Shown: piece after piece, positions 63,567-64,000 of the stretch
Layout of the letters: each line of letters opens with the position of its first letter
How positions within the stretch are numbered: the stretch's first letter is position 1
Origin: Neoarius graeffei
Taxonomy: Eukaryota; Chordata; Actinopteri; Siluriformes; Ariidae
Direction: 5' to 3'
NCBI RefSeq assembly: GCF_027579695.1
Contig: NC_083596.1
Span: 11,475,298 to 11,539,297, forward strand
DNA length: 64,000 nt
Made by a program: the position numbers and the translations under genes
The notes under the pieces: model-generated
Seen by the model: only the letters and a program-made list of their open reading frames with translations
Databases searched by the model: none
Told to the model about the DNA's origin: nothing

Positions 63567-63605
63567 TTAAGTGAGTATATTGTACCTTGGAGGACAGAAA
63601 TGGAT

Positions 63606-64000
63606 TCTTATTGTAGGGACAGAATTTGTCAATAATTTCAGACTTTGCACATAGACACTTTTGTAAGCCTTAATGTATACACCAATCCAGAGCAATTCAT
63701 ATTCTACAAAAGCTTTAAGATACTTTGAAACAATACTTTTAAAATAAAACGCAGTGGTCCAGCGTCAGTGTATCAATATCAATGTATGTTAAACCTGAAA
63801 AGACACGAGGATGGAATATGAATAAATGCATGATGTAGCTTTGTAGGAAGTCCAGAACTGCAATAACAAGTGTATGTCTGGTTGCATGATTGTGAAAGAT
63901 ACAACAGTGAGAGGACCTGAAGGAGGATCTTGCATGAGAGTGATCATGCATGAGGGTTATTTCATGGTCAGCCTGGTAATCCCATGGTCTTCAGCCCTGA
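63606..64000. other. No recognised feature
   Basis: Intergenic sequence without a supported gene or bounded repeat. Confidence 0.4.

Larger units (their letters stand above)
62634..63605. repeat. GGTAC-related element, left end only, with two insertions
   Basis: CACTCTCAGAAAATAAAGTA at 62634 is the inverse of the terminus at 25548-25567. GGTAC/GTACC units at 63285-63330 and 63575-63590 belong to the same unit, interrupted by a Tc1 remnant and a piggyBac-type MITE. The right end is not seen before the window ends. Confidence 0.55.

Overview
The window looks like chromosomal DNA from a teleost fish, most likely a catfish (Siluriformes). Two host genes are split into short, normally spliced exons. 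About 20 copies of one tRNA-derived SINE of the Mermaid/Merman/DANA type are scattered through the window, and Tc1, hAT, PIF/Harbinger, L2 and sushi-type elements typical of fish fill much of the rest. The catfish placement rests on the SINE type and is an inference.

Host genes, both on the + strand: (1) ZMYND19 (MYND zinc-finger protein 19), complete, six coding exons from 29076 to 39571, 227 codons, behind a GC-rich promoter. (2) TMEM141 (small two-pass membrane protein), complete, five tiny coding exons from 50250 to 58920, 124 codons, which no long open frame reveals. Human ZMYND19 and TMEM141 both lie in 9q34.3, so the pairing fits conserved linkage. One unrecognised open frame (45405-45671) lies between them.

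Layout: 1-2.8 kb, a LINE tail fragment inside a palindromic repeat, a mariner-type element with DD41D spacing, and a SINE. 2.9-4.9 kb, old tandem repeats, three SINE types and microsatellites. 4.9-11.8 kb, a full-length Tc1 element split by a young, whole-looking Tf1/sushi-type LTR retrotransposon. 12-14.2 kb, an L2 LINE split by a PIF/Harbinger MITE. 14.6-16.6 kb, a hAT element containing a SINE and a smaller hAT. 16.8-26.3 kb, SINEs, a three-level nest of inverted-repeat elements, another hAT with a further insertion, and MITEs. 26.8-28.4 kb, SINEs and a LINE tail. 28.6-41 kb, ZMYND19 with repeat-laden introns. 42-50 kb, a Tc1 element, tandem repeats, SINEs and a hAT nest ending about 220 bp before the TMEM141 start codon. 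50.2-59 kb, TMEM141, whose introns hold a hAT foldback, a SINE with a 5S rRNA-like 3' end, two LINE tails and a Tc1. 59-64 kb, a second copy of the 42-kb Tc1, microsatellites, a Tc1 remnant and a piggyBac-type MITE.

Most insertions can be bounded by target-site duplications read directly from the sequence: TA for Tc1/mariner, 8 bp for hAT, TTA for PIF/Harbinger, TTAA for piggyBac, 5 bp for the LTR element and 10-19 bp for SINEs and LINEs. The nesting therefore gives a relative order of events. No CRISPR, prokaryotic operon, or convincing tRNA or rRNA gene is present. All coordinates and alignments were made by eye.
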